64,000 nt of DNA, from assembly GCF_026241165.1 (NCBI RefSeq), contig NZ_JAPFQN010000006.1, positions 372,001 through 436,000 of the forward strand, given 5' to 3'. Source of the DNA: Mangrovivirga halotolerans. GTDB lineage: Bacteria; Bacteroidota; Bacteroidia; Cytophagales; Cyclobacteriaceae. The position numbers were made by a program, and so were the translations under genes. A model generated the notes under the pieces. The model did not search any database and was not told the origin of the DNA. It saw only the letters and a program-made list of their open reading frames with translations. Below, in pieces: positions 29,151 through 36,623 of this stretch; position 1 is the stretch's first letter, and the number at the start of each line of letters is the position of its first letter.

Positions 29151-29163
29151 AGATATTATCTGG

Positions 29164-29275
29164 CTGTAGGAGGAGGAGTCGAACCTCCACGAAGTGGTTA
29201 GCCTCTTGCGAGATTTATCCCAAACCTTCACCCCCGAGACAGGAGGGCATGTCTGCCTGTTTCATCACCCTACAG
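29164..29275 (-). ncRNA. tRNA-like RNA, copy 1 of 3 (nearest ileS)
   Basis: Minus-strand 112-nt element with tRNA hallmarks. The ends pair as a 7-bp acceptor-like stem (TGTAGGG/TCCTACA), there is a D-arm of ATG/CAT with a loop containing GGCAGACA as in tRNA-Leu, T8-like T after the stem, and a perfect T-arm GGAGG-TTCGACT-CCTCC. In the genome CCA follows the G after the acceptor stem. However, the stretch between D-arm and T-arm is about 59 nt instead of about 32, so a normal anticodon arm plus variable arm does not fit. The only simple 5-bp anticodon-like arm (CCCTC/GGGGG) would give anticodon GTC with U at position 37, which contradicts the Leu-like D-loop. It includes a CTC-GCAA-GAG GNRA hairpin. 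I therefore call it a non-canonical tRNA-like RNA. Confidence 0.7.
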
Positions 29276-29332
29276 TATAATTAAGGATTTCTCCTTTTAG
29301 TTGTTTTTTTAAGTGTTTACTTCACTTTGTTG

Positions 29333-29444
29333 CTGTAGAGGGAGGAGTCGAACCTCCACGAAGTGGTTAGCCTCTTGCGAGATTTGTCCCAAGCCTTCAC
29401 CCCCGAGACAGGAGGGCATGTCTGCCTGTTTCATCACCCTACAG
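29333..29444 (-). ncRNA. tRNA-like RNA, copy 2 of 3
   Basis: Same 112-nt element as copy 1, with four substitutions: two in the 3' acceptor strand (TCC to CTC, both still pairing as G-U/G-C with the unchanged 5' strand) and two in the central insert (T to C each). Bases after the 3' end are CAA rather than CCA. The downstream spacer carries a short AAGTG/CACTT hairpin. D-arm, T-arm and GNRA hairpin are identical to copy 1. Confidence 0.7.
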
Positions 29445-29510
29445 TATAGATTAATTATCCGGAAGCATTTCTTCCTTCGGTTTTTTAAAAGTGTTTCCTT
29501 CACTTTGTTG

Positions 29511-29622
29511 CTGTAGAGGGAGGAGTCGAACCTCCACGAAGTGGTTAGCCTCTTACGAGATTTGTCCCAAGCCTTCACCCCCGAGACAGGAGGGCATGTC
29601 TGCCTGTTTCATCACCCTACAG
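29511..29622 (-). ncRNA. tRNA-like RNA, copy 3 of 3 (5'-most on its strand)
   Basis: Identical to copy 2 except for one base, in the tetraloop (GCAA to GTAA), which keeps the GNRA rule. It is the first copy in transcription direction; I see no convincing TAnnTTTG box in the 80 bp in front of it. Copies 3 and 2 are separated by 66 bp and copies 2 and 1 by 57 bp, with a similar CAACAAAGTGAAG start to each spacer. Confidence 0.7.
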
Positions 29623-29891
29623 TGTAAAAACGAAATTTTAAATATTTACCTCGTTTGGTTGTTACAAATATCATAAAACCTATATAATTATGCAAATAAC
29701 GCAACAAATTAATTTAATTTTTATAAATTAAGCAATTATGCCTTGAAATATTGAATGTGCAAACACATGATTTTCAATATTTCTCGAAATTTTTAAGAAA
29801 TTATTAATCTTAAGGAAAATGAATTTTTCAAAAAGGAAGAACCACCTAATGAAATACTAAAAAATAAAAATATAGCAAAAATATATTTTGA
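29623..29891. other. AT-rich intergenic region without recognisable gene
   Basis: About 270 bp in front of the tRNA-like array and behind the 29892 gene. Very AT-rich; no ORF, repeat or terminator that I can support. It should hold the promoter of the array on the minus strand, but no clear consensus box was found. Confidence 0.6.
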
Positions 29892-30794
29892 CTATCCGTC
29901 ATGTTTTGCAAACAATATACTCTTTGATGGATAGAATGGGGTTTCTTCAATTTTAGCAAGTTCTTTTCCATCATCGGACATGATTATAACATTGCTAACC
30001 CAAAACTCTTTTTCAACTATCAGGTCAGTCCATTGATAAGAATAAAAAACTTTCTTATCCAGGTTGTAGTAACCGTGAAAGATTGGGAGTGGTGTTGATG
30101 GAGTCATCGGAATATCGCCTACTTTATCTACTGTGCCTGACCCAATAAGCATTAATTGCGTTTCAAGACTTTTAATATTATCCGAATCAATATTACGTTT
30201 AAGATTTAATCTTAAAGATTTCATAAAAGAATCAAACCGATTCCTTTTTCCCTTTAGATAGATTTGATGAGATTCCTGACTTTTGAAAATATGGGCTAAA
30301 CGTAATTTCAATCTTTCCGCATTTTCTGTTTGGGTGGCTTCAAATTCTTTAAATAACCCAAAAACTCTCACGCGGATGGGAAACTTTCCTGGTTCATGGA
30401 TAGAAGAATAATCGATGGTAATAAAATAATTAAAAAAGTTATCGGAATGCTCAAGAATCATTTTCAGATCATCAAACTCTCCAGAATCAGAATTTCTGAT
30501 ATTTTTGAATTTATTTATAGCAGTACTTAGATCGTTTTGTAAACCTTCACTATCAAAATATGCATCCTCTCCATCAACTTGAAGTCTGACAATGTTATCT
30601 ATTTCTACTGATTGAAGAACCGTATAAAGCTTATGTAATATCTGTATCGCTTCAAAAGATTCCTTTTCAACTTTTTCTGAAAATACTCCGGCAGTTAAAT
30701 AATGAAAAAGCTTTTTTACAGAGGAATCGGGCTTAATGCTTTCTATAACTGTTTCTTTCGAAGGATCTACCAATATGTCTCCCTGAAAAAACAT
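29892..30794 (-). CDS. hypothetical cytoplasmic protein
   Basis: 300 residues, not recognised. No signal peptide or membrane segment. The first 150 residues look helical and acidic, the middle (about 150-215) is basic (KSLRLNLKRNIDSDN), and the C-terminal part is beta-rich (FHGYYNLDKKVFYSYQWTDL). It starts 2 bp after the stop of the small DUF4286-like gene, so the two are co-transcribed. No conserved catalytic residues stand out. Confidence 0.65.
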   Translation of the reverse strand: MFFQGDILVDPSKETVIESIKPDSSVKKLFHYLTAGVFSEKVEKESFEAIQILHKLYTVLQSVEIDNIVRLQVDGEDAYFDSEGLQNDLSTAINKFKNIRNSDSGEFDDLKMILEHSDNFFNYFITIDYSSIHEPGKFPIRVRVFGLFKEFEATQTENAERLKLRLAHIFKSQESHQIYLKGKRNRFDSFMKSLRLNLKRNIDSDNIKSLETQLMLIGSGTVDKVGDIPMTPSTPLPIFHGYYNLDKKVFYSYQWTDLIVEKEFWVSNVIIMSDDGKELAKIEETPFYPSKSILFAKHDG

Positions 30795-30796
30795 AG

Positions 30797-31105
30797 TTAA
30801 TTAATTTGCTCTAAAAGAGTTCTAAAGGATACGTGTCGATCCTTATATTTCTCATAATGCTCATTAATAAGGTCCGGAGCATGATTTTCAAGATATTCGT
30901 TTATCTTATTTATATCATCTGCAAAATACTGAATTGAAAATGTTGTGCCTTCAACACCACTTTCCTCATTTAATAGTCTGAACATTTTATGCTCTCTGAA
31001 CATTCCTGTATTTAATACTTTTGGAATATGACTGCTTTTCATCCATTCCAGCCATTCTTCCTCAATATCCTTATCTACATTTACTGTAACGCTATATAAA
31101 ACCAT
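30797..31105 (-). CDS. DUF4286 family small protein
   Basis: 102 residues from the ATG at 31105; the longer frame adds an unlikely 16-residue tail in AT-rich DNA. The beginning MVLYSVTVNVDKDIEEEWLEW matches the DUF4286 family, a dimeric alpha-beta barrel (ferredoxin-like) fold common in Bacteroidota with no known role. It heads the two-gene unit with 29892 and diverges from the CarH-like regulator. Confidence 0.82.
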   Translation of the reverse strand: MVLYSVTVNVDKDIEEEWLEWMKSSHIPKVLNTGMFREHKMFRLLNEESGVEGTTFSIQYFADDINKINEYLENHAPDLINEHYEKYKDRHVSFRTLLEQIN

Positions 31106-31162
31106 TTGCCATTTTTTTTGTTTATATGTAAATATACGATTCAATGATAACAAAATACTTTA

Positions 31163-31170
31163 TATATTTG
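31163..31170 (+). promoter_or_regulatory. putative -7 promoter box of the CarH/LitR-type regulator gene
   Basis: TATATTTG matches TAnnTTTG, about 65 bp before the ATG at 31236. No copy of the TGTTTAA-type half-sites seen at the sigma promoter is present here. Confidence 0.4.
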
Positions 31171-31235
31171 ATCATTTGAATCTTTTCATAACTATCAAAA
31201 TATAATCAAAATTGCTTAATAAGGGCAGGTAGAAG

Positions 31236-32111
31236 ATGGTAAAATATTCGATTAAAGATTTAGAGCAATTAAGTGGCATTAAGGCGCACACTCTCAGAAT
31301 ATGGGAGCAGCGATACAATATATTAAATCCTCAGCGAACAGTTACAAACATTCGCTATTATACAGATAGAGATCTTAAAAGTCTATTAAATATCGCTCTA
31401 TTAAATCAGCACGGCTATAAAATTTCTAAAATAGCTGAAATGCCTAAAGAAGAGCGTAACGAAATAATAAAAGACCTTGTGAAGAAGCCTGAAAATACTT
31501 CATCACAAGTAAACAGTCTAACTGTTTCTATGCTTGAACTCGATGAAATTGGTTTTGAGGAAAAATTAAATAAAGCAATTCAAAGTATAGGCCTGGAACA
31601 GACAATGTTAAAGGTTCTTCTACCTTTTATGCAAAAAATTGGTGTTTTATGGCAGATAGGATCTATCAATCCTGCCCAGGAACATTTTATTTCAAACCTA
31701 ATCGTTCAAAAAATATACGCAGCTATAGATAAGTTAGGTCCTTACTACGCCAACAGCGATAAAAAAACTTTCTTATTATGGCTAGCAGAAGGCGAGTATC
31801 ATGAATTAATGCTTTTATTCGCCAATTATCTTTTAAAGTCCAGAGGTTACAAGGTGATTTATCTTGGAGCTAATCTGCCATTCGAAGATCTTAAAACTAT
31901 TTATGAGCAACATACCCCGGATGTGCTCTTTACTGTCTTTACTACATCCAATCTTCCATACGACATATCTAAATATATAGAAGAACTAGTAAATATCTCA
32001 GGTAAAAGTGAGGTACTCGTTTCAGGCAGTCAGTTAGTTGATGTGGAAGCTCAATTACCTGGTAAGGTTCAGGTAATCCCATCACTGGACAAATTCATAT
32101 CTATGATTTAG
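31236..32111 (+). CDS. MerR-type B12-binding photoreceptor regulator (CarH/LitR-like)
   Basis: 291 residues: MerR winged helix (about 1-70, KAHTLRIWEQRY motif), a helical bundle (about 95-175) and a Rossmann-type cobalamin domain (about 180-290). The light-sensor signature W-x9-EH is exact (W139, E149, H150). The cobalamin His motif reads E187-Y-H189-E-L-M192, that is ExHxxM where the family has ExHxxG or DxHxxG. Such proteins bind adenosylcobalamin in the dark, tetramerise and repress carotenoid genes; light breaks the Co-C bond. The next gene is an ECF sigma factor whose promoter is covered by inverted half-sites, followed by crtI, crtB and crtZ. Confidence 0.92.
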   Translation: MVKYSIKDLEQLSGIKAHTLRIWEQRYNILNPQRTVTNIRYYTDRDLKSLLNIALLNQHGYKISKIAEMPKEERNEIIKDLVKKPENTSSQVNSLTVSMLELDEIGFEEKLNKAIQSIGLEQTMLKVLLPFMQKIGVLWQIGSINPAQEHFISNLIVQKIYAAIDKLGPYYANSDKKTFLLWLAEGEYHELMLLFANYLLKSRGYKVIYLGANLPFEDLKTIYEQHTPDVLFTVFTTSNLPYDISKYIEELVNISGKSEVLVSGSQLVDVEAQLPGKVQVIPSLDKFISMI

Positions 32112-32250
32112 TGAAATAAACAGATTAACATCTAATCTAAAACGTTCTGACCATTATTAGTCAAAAGGCTTAATATTTTAAGCCTCTTATACTCCTATTA
32201 TCTAAAATAGCAGGCTTCTATAGCAGCACAACGTAAATTGTTTCAACAAA

Positions 32251-32322
32251 TGTTTAACTTTTGTTTGACATTAGTTAAACAATTAGTATATTTGTTTAAG
32301 AGATGTTCACAAAAGTTAAACA
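32251..32322. promoter_or_regulatory. operator array: four TGTTTAA-type half-sites on the sigma gene promoter
   Basis: TGTTTAAC at 32251-32258, GTTAAACA at 32274-32281, TGTTTAAG at 32293-32300 and GTTAAACA at 32315-32322 alternate in orientation, forming two inverted pairs. The first and last lie in a longer 14-bp inverted match (TGTTTAACTTTTGT / ACAAAAGTTAAACA). They cover the promoter and end 2 bp before the start codon. The likely ligand is the CarH-type regulator encoded just upstream (inference). Confidence 0.72.
32264..32294 (+). promoter_or_regulatory. promoter of the ECF sigma gene
   Basis: TTTG at 32264-32267, 19 bp spacer, TATATTTG at 32287-32294, a full match to the Bacteroidota housekeeping promoter. 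Half-sites 2 and 3 of the operator array overlap the spacer and the -7 box, so a bound regulator would block it. Confidence 0.72.
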
Positions 32323-32324
32323 TT

Positions 32325-32834
32325 ATGACTGCATTAGAATTCGGATACAGATTAAACAGTTTAAGAGTTTTTCTTAAGCCCTACGCTTACAGACTAACCA
32401 GAGACAATGATGAAGCCAATGACTTGCTCCAGGAAACAGTTCTAAAGGCTTTCAGTAACAGAGAAAAATTTTCGGAAGGCACAAACATCAAGGCATGGTT
32501 ATATACCATAATGAAAAACACCTTCATTACAAATTACCAAAAGAAGGTCAGACAAAAAACCTTTGTTGATAAGACAGACAACGACCACTACATAAACAGT
32601 TCTAAGCACACTATCGAGAATGGTGCTTACGGTAATTTCAAAATGAAAGACATCAAAAGATCAATCAAAAAACTTGATGATAATTATAAAGTTCCTTTCA
32701 TGATGCATTATAAAGGGTATAAGTATTATGAGATAGCAGAGCATTTAAATGTACCTATTGGAACTGTAAAAAACAGAATTCACCTTGCAAGAAAAGAATT
32801 GAAAGAAATGTTACAGGTTTATCGAACCATTTAA
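32325..32834 (+). CDS. ECF-type RNA polymerase sigma factor
   Basis: 169 residues from the ATG at 32325; the frame extends back to 32238 but that part runs through the promoter and operator array. Region 2 (about 15-80, EANDLLQETVLKAF and AWLYTIMKN) and region 4 helix-turn-helix (about 110-165, YEIAEHLNVPIGTVKNRIHLARKEL) are present, with no region 3, as in ECF sigma factors. There is no adjacent anti-sigma gene; control seems to be transcriptional through the B12/light regulator. It probably drives the crt genes that follow and possibly unlinked light-induced genes. Confidence 0.92.
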   Translation: MTALEFGYRLNSLRVFLKPYAYRLTRDNDEANDLLQETVLKAFSNREKFSEGTNIKAWLYTIMKNTFITNYQKKVRQKTFVDKTDNDHYINSSKHTIENGAYGNFKMKDIKRSIKKLDDNYKVPFMMHYKGYKYYEIAEHLNVPIGTVKNRIHLARKELKEMLQVYRTI

Positions 32835-32879
32835 TGAAATCTTAGATTCTAATTACTATATTGTTCCCTAAAAATTTTA

Positions 32880-34370
32880 ATGAACAGAAGGAAATACGAT
32901 GCCGTTGTCATCGGTAGTGGGTTTAGCGGTTTAGCAGCAGCATGTTATCTTGCCAAAGATGGTTTCAAGACAGTTGTTGTTGAAAAAAATGATACTCCGG
33001 GGGGAAGAGCAAGACATTTTTCTGAAAAAGGTTTTGTTTTCGACATGGGTCCTTCGTGGTATTGGATGCCTGATGTATTCGAGCATTTCTTTGCTTCTTT
33101 TGGAAAAACTCCTTCTGACTATTACAATCTAATTCGTCTCGATCCTAGTTATAAAGTCATATATAAAGATTCAAAAATTGACATTCCAGCTAATTGGAAT
33201 GAATTAAAATTACTATTTGATAAATTAGAACCCGGTTCTTCTAAAAATTTAGAAGAATTTATGCGTCAGGCTGAAATTAAATATAAAGTCGGTATGAACG
33301 ATTTTGTTTACAAGCCCGGCCATTCTTTTACTGAATTTTTAGATCTGGATCTTCTCAAAAAAGCAACAAAGCTTGATATTTTTTCTTCTATAGGCTCTCA
33401 TATACGGAAGTTTTTTAAAAACAAGGAATTGATCCAGCTAATGGAGTTTCCAATTTTGTTTTTAGGAGCCCTGCCAAAAAACACTCCTTCGTTATATTCA
33501 ATGATGAATTATGCCGATATGAAACTCGGCACTTGGTATCCGGAAGGAGGAATGCATAAAATCATTGAAGGAATGGTCTCTTTGGCCAATGAGCTCGGGG
33601 TTGAAATTCACACTAATGAAGAGGTAAAAAACGTAGAAATCACAAACAATAAAATTTCGAGTCTACAAACAAGTTCAGCGGTTTATGAGGCCGACAATAT
33701 TATTTGCTCCGCTGATTATCACCATTTTGAACAAACAATACTTCCTAAGCAATACCGCAGATACACAGAAAAATATTGGGAAAAGCGAAAGCTTGCCCCG
33801 AGCTGTTTGCTTTTTTATATTGGTGTAGACAAAAAATTAAACAACCTTGAGCATCATAATTTATTTTTTGATGCAGATTTTGAAAAGCATACAGATGCAA
33901 TATATGGGGATGTAAAGTGGCCTGATGATCCATTATTTTATACCTGTGTTCCATCAAAAACAGATTCAACTGTTGCGCCGGAAGGAAAAGAAAATATTTT
34001 TATTTTAATCCCTATGGCACCAGGATTAATAGAAAATAACGATATTAGTGAAAATTACTATAAACAGGTAATAAGCAGGCTGGAGAAACACTGTGGCGAA
34101 AACATCAAGGATCATGTGATTTACAAGCGTAGTTATGGAGCTAAAAACTTTATAACTGATTATCATGCCTATAAAGGAAATGCTTATGGTCTAGCTAATA
34201 CTTTAGATCAGACTGCGATCCTTAAACCTAAAATGAAAAACAAAAAACTAAACAATCTGTTATATACAGGACAACTTACTGTTCCGGGACCAGGTGTTCC
34301 TCCTAGTTTAATTTCTGGAGAAATAGTTGCCTCAGAGGTAATTAAGGAGAAATCCGGACAGTTAGCATAA
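32880..34370 (+). CDS. crtI: phytoene desaturase
   Basis: 496 residues, FAD-dependent amine-oxidase fold. The dinucleotide-binding motif VVIGSGFSGLAAA is at about residues 9-21, and the GGRARHF segment follows the first sheet. The C-terminal signature GPGVPPSLISGEIVA is present. CrtI converts phytoene to lycopene (or related desaturation levels) at the membrane. First structural gene of the carotenoid operon, 12 bp before crtB. Confidence 0.95.
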   Translation: MNRRKYDAVVIGSGFSGLAAACYLAKDGFKTVVVEKNDTPGGRARHFSEKGFVFDMGPSWYWMPDVFEHFFASFGKTPSDYYNLIRLDPSYKVIYKDSKIDIPANWNELKLLFDKLEPGSSKNLEEFMRQAEIKYKVGMNDFVYKPGHSFTEFLDLDLLKKATKLDIFSSIGSHIRKFFKNKELIQLMEFPILFLGALPKNTPSLYSMMNYADMKLGTWYPEGGMHKIIEGMVSLANELGVEIHTNEEVKNVEITNNKISSLQTSSAVYEADNIICSADYHHFEQTILPKQYRRYTEKYWEKRKLAPSCLLFYIGVDKKLNNLEHHNLFFDADFEKHTDAIYGDVKWPDDPLFYTCVPSKTDSTVAPEGKENIFILIPMAPGLIENNDISENYYKQVISRLEKHCGENIKDHVIYKRSYGAKNFITDYHAYKGNAYGLANTLDQTAILKPKMKNKKLNNLLYTGQLTVPGPGVPPSLISGEIVASEVIKEKSGQLA

Positions 34371-34382
34371 ACTTTCAGATCT

Positions 34383-35219
34383 ATGATTGAACTTTTTCAC
34401 AAATCAGCTTTTGAATGTAGTAAGAGAATAACTGAATTATACAGTACTTCTTTTACTCTTGGAATCAAGACGCTGAGTAAAAGATATCACGACCCTATTT
34501 TTGGAATATATGGTTTTGTAAGATATGCAGATGAGATCGTGGATACTTTTCACCATATAGATAAAGAAAAGACATTAAAGCTTTTTGAAGAGGACACCTA
34601 TAAAGCTATTGAAGAAAAATTCAGCATGAATCCTGTACTTCATAGCTTTCAAATGATTGTAAATGAATATTCGATTGAAAGAGAGCTCATTGAAGCATTC
34701 TTAAAAAGTATGAGAATGGATATTTATTCTTCTACCTATAATGATTCTGCCTACGGAGAATATATTTATGGCAGTGCAGAGGTAGTTGGCTTAATGTGTT
34801 TACGCGTTTTTTGTGAAGGCAATAAGGAAGAATATGAAAAACTAAAACCTCATGCGATGAGTCTTGGTTCTGCCTTTCAAAAAGTAAATTTCCTTCGGGA
34901 CCTGAAGGCTGATTTTGAAGAAAGAGGAAGGGTGTATTTTCCTGAGGTTGATTTCAGATCTTTTTCTCAAGATGAAAAATGTGAGATCGAAAATGATATT
35001 GAAAAAGATTTCGACCATGCCCTAGAAGGGATAATTAATCTTCCAGATGGAGCCCGTGCAGGTGTCTATCTTGCATATTTATATTATAGAAAGCTCTTCA
35101 ACAAAATAAAAAAATGTCCGCCACACCTTATCCTTGAAAACAGGGTTAGAATTCCCAACTTTACTAAATTAATACTTTTAGGCAGCACTTATTTTAAATT
35201 TCAGCTAAGAGTTATTTAA
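34383..35219 (+). CDS. crtB: phytoene synthase
   Basis: 278 residues. Condenses two geranylgeranyl diphosphates to phytoene. Both Asp-rich motifs are recognisable: RYADEIVD near residue 43-50 and the second in FLRDLKADFEERGR near 171-184, after the conserved STSF-like start (YSTSFTLGIK). Located between crtI and crtZ with short gaps, so it is co-transcribed. Confidence 0.95.
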   Translation: MIELFHKSAFECSKRITELYSTSFTLGIKTLSKRYHDPIFGIYGFVRYADEIVDTFHHIDKEKTLKLFEEDTYKAIEEKFSMNPVLHSFQMIVNEYSIERELIEAFLKSMRMDIYSSTYNDSAYGEYIYGSAEVVGLMCLRVFCEGNKEEYEKLKPHAMSLGSAFQKVNFLRDLKADFEERGRVYFPEVDFRSFSQDEKCEIENDIEKDFDHALEGIINLPDGARAGVYLAYLYYRKLFNKIKKCPPHLILENRVRIPNFTKLILLGSTYFKFQLRVI

Positions 35220-35238
35220 ATTGTTATTAAAAACCTTT

Positions 35239-35244
35239 AGGAGG
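35239..35244 (+). promoter_or_regulatory. strong Shine-Dalgarno-like AGGAGG only 1 nt before crtZ ATG
   Basis: AGGAGG directly precedes the crtZ start codon (ATG at 35246). Bacteroidota genes rarely use strong SD sequences, and the 1-nt spacing is too short for normal function, so it may be incidental. No better start codon exists downstream. Confidence 0.4.
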
Positions 35245-35245
35245 T

Positions 35246-35713
35246 ATGTGGGACATTATAATTAATTCTTTAATTGTTATTGGCACATTCTTATTTATGG
35301 AAGGTGTGGCCTGGTTTACGCATAAATACATTATGCATGGATTCTTATGGTCCTGGCATAAGTCGCACCATTCTTATCATAATCATGCACTTGAGAGAAA
35401 TGACCTTTTCGCGTTAGTATTTAGCATTCCGGCAATCTTACTTTTCATGATTGGTTCCCAGTATCCCCAGTTTCACATATTAATATATTTTGCAATCGGA
35501 ATTACTGCATATGGAATTTTCTATGTCCTTTTTCATGATATTTTAGTTCATCAAAGAATAAAATTCCGTTACCACGTTAAAAATACTTACCTTAAAAGGA
35601 TGATTCATGCACATTATGTGCATCATGAAAAAAGAACCAAAGAAGGTTGTGAGGCTTTTGGGTTTTTATATGCCCCAAAAAAATACGATTCAAAACAAAA
35701 AGATAATGGTTAA
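35246..35713 (+). CDS. crtZ: beta-carotene hydroxylase CrtZ (fatty acid hydroxylase superfamily)
   Basis: 155 residues, integral membrane di-iron hydroxylase. Histidine clusters are HKYIMH (about 27-32), HKSHH (about 39-43), HDILVH and HAHYVHH, which are the CrtZ-type metal ligands; there are about four membrane segments. It 3-hydroxylates beta-ionone rings, which implies that a cyclised carotenoid is made, but no lycopene cyclase gene is in this cluster. Its 3' end overlaps the convergent yidD gene by 4 bp. Confidence 0.93.
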   Translation: MWDIIINSLIVIGTFLFMEGVAWFTHKYIMHGFLWSWHKSHHSYHNHALERNDLFALVFSIPAILLFMIGSQYPQFHILIYFAIGITAYGIFYVLFHDILVHQRIKFRYHVKNTYLKRMIHAHYVHHEKRTKEGCEAFGFLYAPKKYDSKQKDNG

Positions 35714-35952
35714 TCTTTTTTCGGTGGCACCGGATCATGCCCGCTCCCTCCCCATGGATGACACCTGGAAATTCGTTTTAGGCCTAGCCATAACCCCTTC
35801 CATGGACCGTGTACTTGAACTGATTTAACCATATAAGTACTGCAGCTTGGACTATATCTGCATGCTCCGGGAATAAATGGCGAGATCATTCCTTTATATA
35901 TATAGGTCAATCCTATAAAAAATTTCGAGAAAATTAAGTTAACAACCTTCAT
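35710..35952 (-). CDS. yidD: membrane protein insertion efficiency factor YidD
   Basis: 80 residues. The YidD signature YKGMISPFIPGACRYSPSCSTY and the C-terminal RCHPWGGSGHDPVP are present, with an amphipathic N-terminal helix. The family assists YidC-dependent insertion of inner-membrane proteins, but its exact function is unclear. In many bacteria it sits near rnpA and yidC; here it stands alone, convergent with crtZ. Confidence 0.95.
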   Translation of the reverse strand: MKVVNLIFSKFFIGLTYIYKGMISPFIPGACRYSPSCSTYMVKSVQVHGPWKGLWLGLKRISRCHPWGGSGHDPVPPKKD

Positions 35953-36079
35953 ACTAAATGGTTAAACCCTTAAAGAGTTAAAAACGTTACATCAATTGAG
36001 CATAAGACTTGCAAAGATTAATAAAAATATCAATTTTTGACTTTATTATAGTCGCGTAACATCGCGGATAAATTTAGAT

Positions 36080-36577
36080 ATGGGAAATAAAGGACTATCA
36101 CCGGAAAAGCACGAAGAAATAAAAAATATTTTTACAAGCTTTCTTGAAGAGAAAAAGCTACGTAAAACTCCTGAGCGATTTGCTATTCTGGAGGAGATTT
36201 ATAGCAATGAAGGACATTTTGATGTTGAGTCTTTGTATATCAACATGAAAAACAAAAATTATAGAGTTAGTCGTGCTACGGTTTACAACACATTAGATTT
36301 GTTATTGGAATGCAGCCTGGTGACAAAACACCAGTTTGGAAAGAATCTTTCACTTTATGAAAAGTCACATGCTTATCGACAGCATGACCATGTGATTTGT
36401 ACTAAAACAAATCAAATATTTGAATTTTGTGACCCCAGGATCCAGGCAATACAAAAGCTGGTCGAAGACACATTTGACTTTACAGTCACTAGCCACACCC
36501 TTTACTTTTACGGATATCTCAATTCAGCTAAAGAAAAGGCTAACCAGGATTCAAAAAAAGAAGTTGAAGAGAAATAA
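36080..36577 (+). CDS. Fur family transcriptional regulator
   Basis: 165 residues. Fur-type winged helix (about 15-85, with the DNA-contact stretch [12 protein letters not shown]) and C-terminal dimerisation domain with the HDHVIC metal region. The structural-zinc CxxC is incomplete (CTKT), so the second cysteine is missing, although a further C appears in FEFCDP. Ferric or peroxide/zinc sensing cannot be told from the sequence. Own terminator downstream. Confidence 0.9.
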   Translation: MGNKGLSPEKHEEIKNIFTSFLEEKKLRKTPERFAILEEIYSNEGHFDVESLYINMKNKNYRVSRATVYNTLDLLLECSLVTKHQFGKNLSLYEKSHAYRQHDHVICTKTNQIFEFCDPRIQAIQKLVEDTFDFTVTSHTLYFYGYLNSAKEKANQDSKKEVEEK

Positions 36578-36602
36578 AAAAAGCCGGCATAGCCGGCTTT
36601 AT
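36578..36602. terminator. terminator after the fur-like gene
   Basis: AAAGCCGGC (36580-36588) pairs with GCCGGCTTT (36592-36600) across three bases, with A run before and T-rich sequence after. Confidence 0.85.
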
Positions 36603-36623
36603 CATATATAACATCTTAATTAA

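Noticed and set aside
29164-29275. Ordinary tRNA-Asp (anticodon GTC)
   Set aside because: The D-loop is Leu-like, position 37 would be U, and the variable part would be about 42 nt, far longer than any Asp tRNA.
29309-29578. Minus-strand ORF of 89 codons and plus-strand ORFs across the array
   Set aside because: They run through the RNA repeats and repeat the same peptide with each copy; no ribosome site, no protein family.
29164-29622. Three direct repeats that could be read as a CRISPR array
   Set aside because: The repeat unit is 112 nt with internal tRNA-like pairing, spacers (57-66 bp) partly resemble each other, and no cas gene is near.
32238-32324. Longer start for the ECF sigma factor
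   Set aside because: This part contains the promoter and operator half-sites, and the family begins at MTALEFGYRL.
35239-35248. AGGAGG as a normal ribosome binding site of crtZ
   Set aside because: Spacing to ATG is one base, too short for standard use, and such sites are rare in this phylum.
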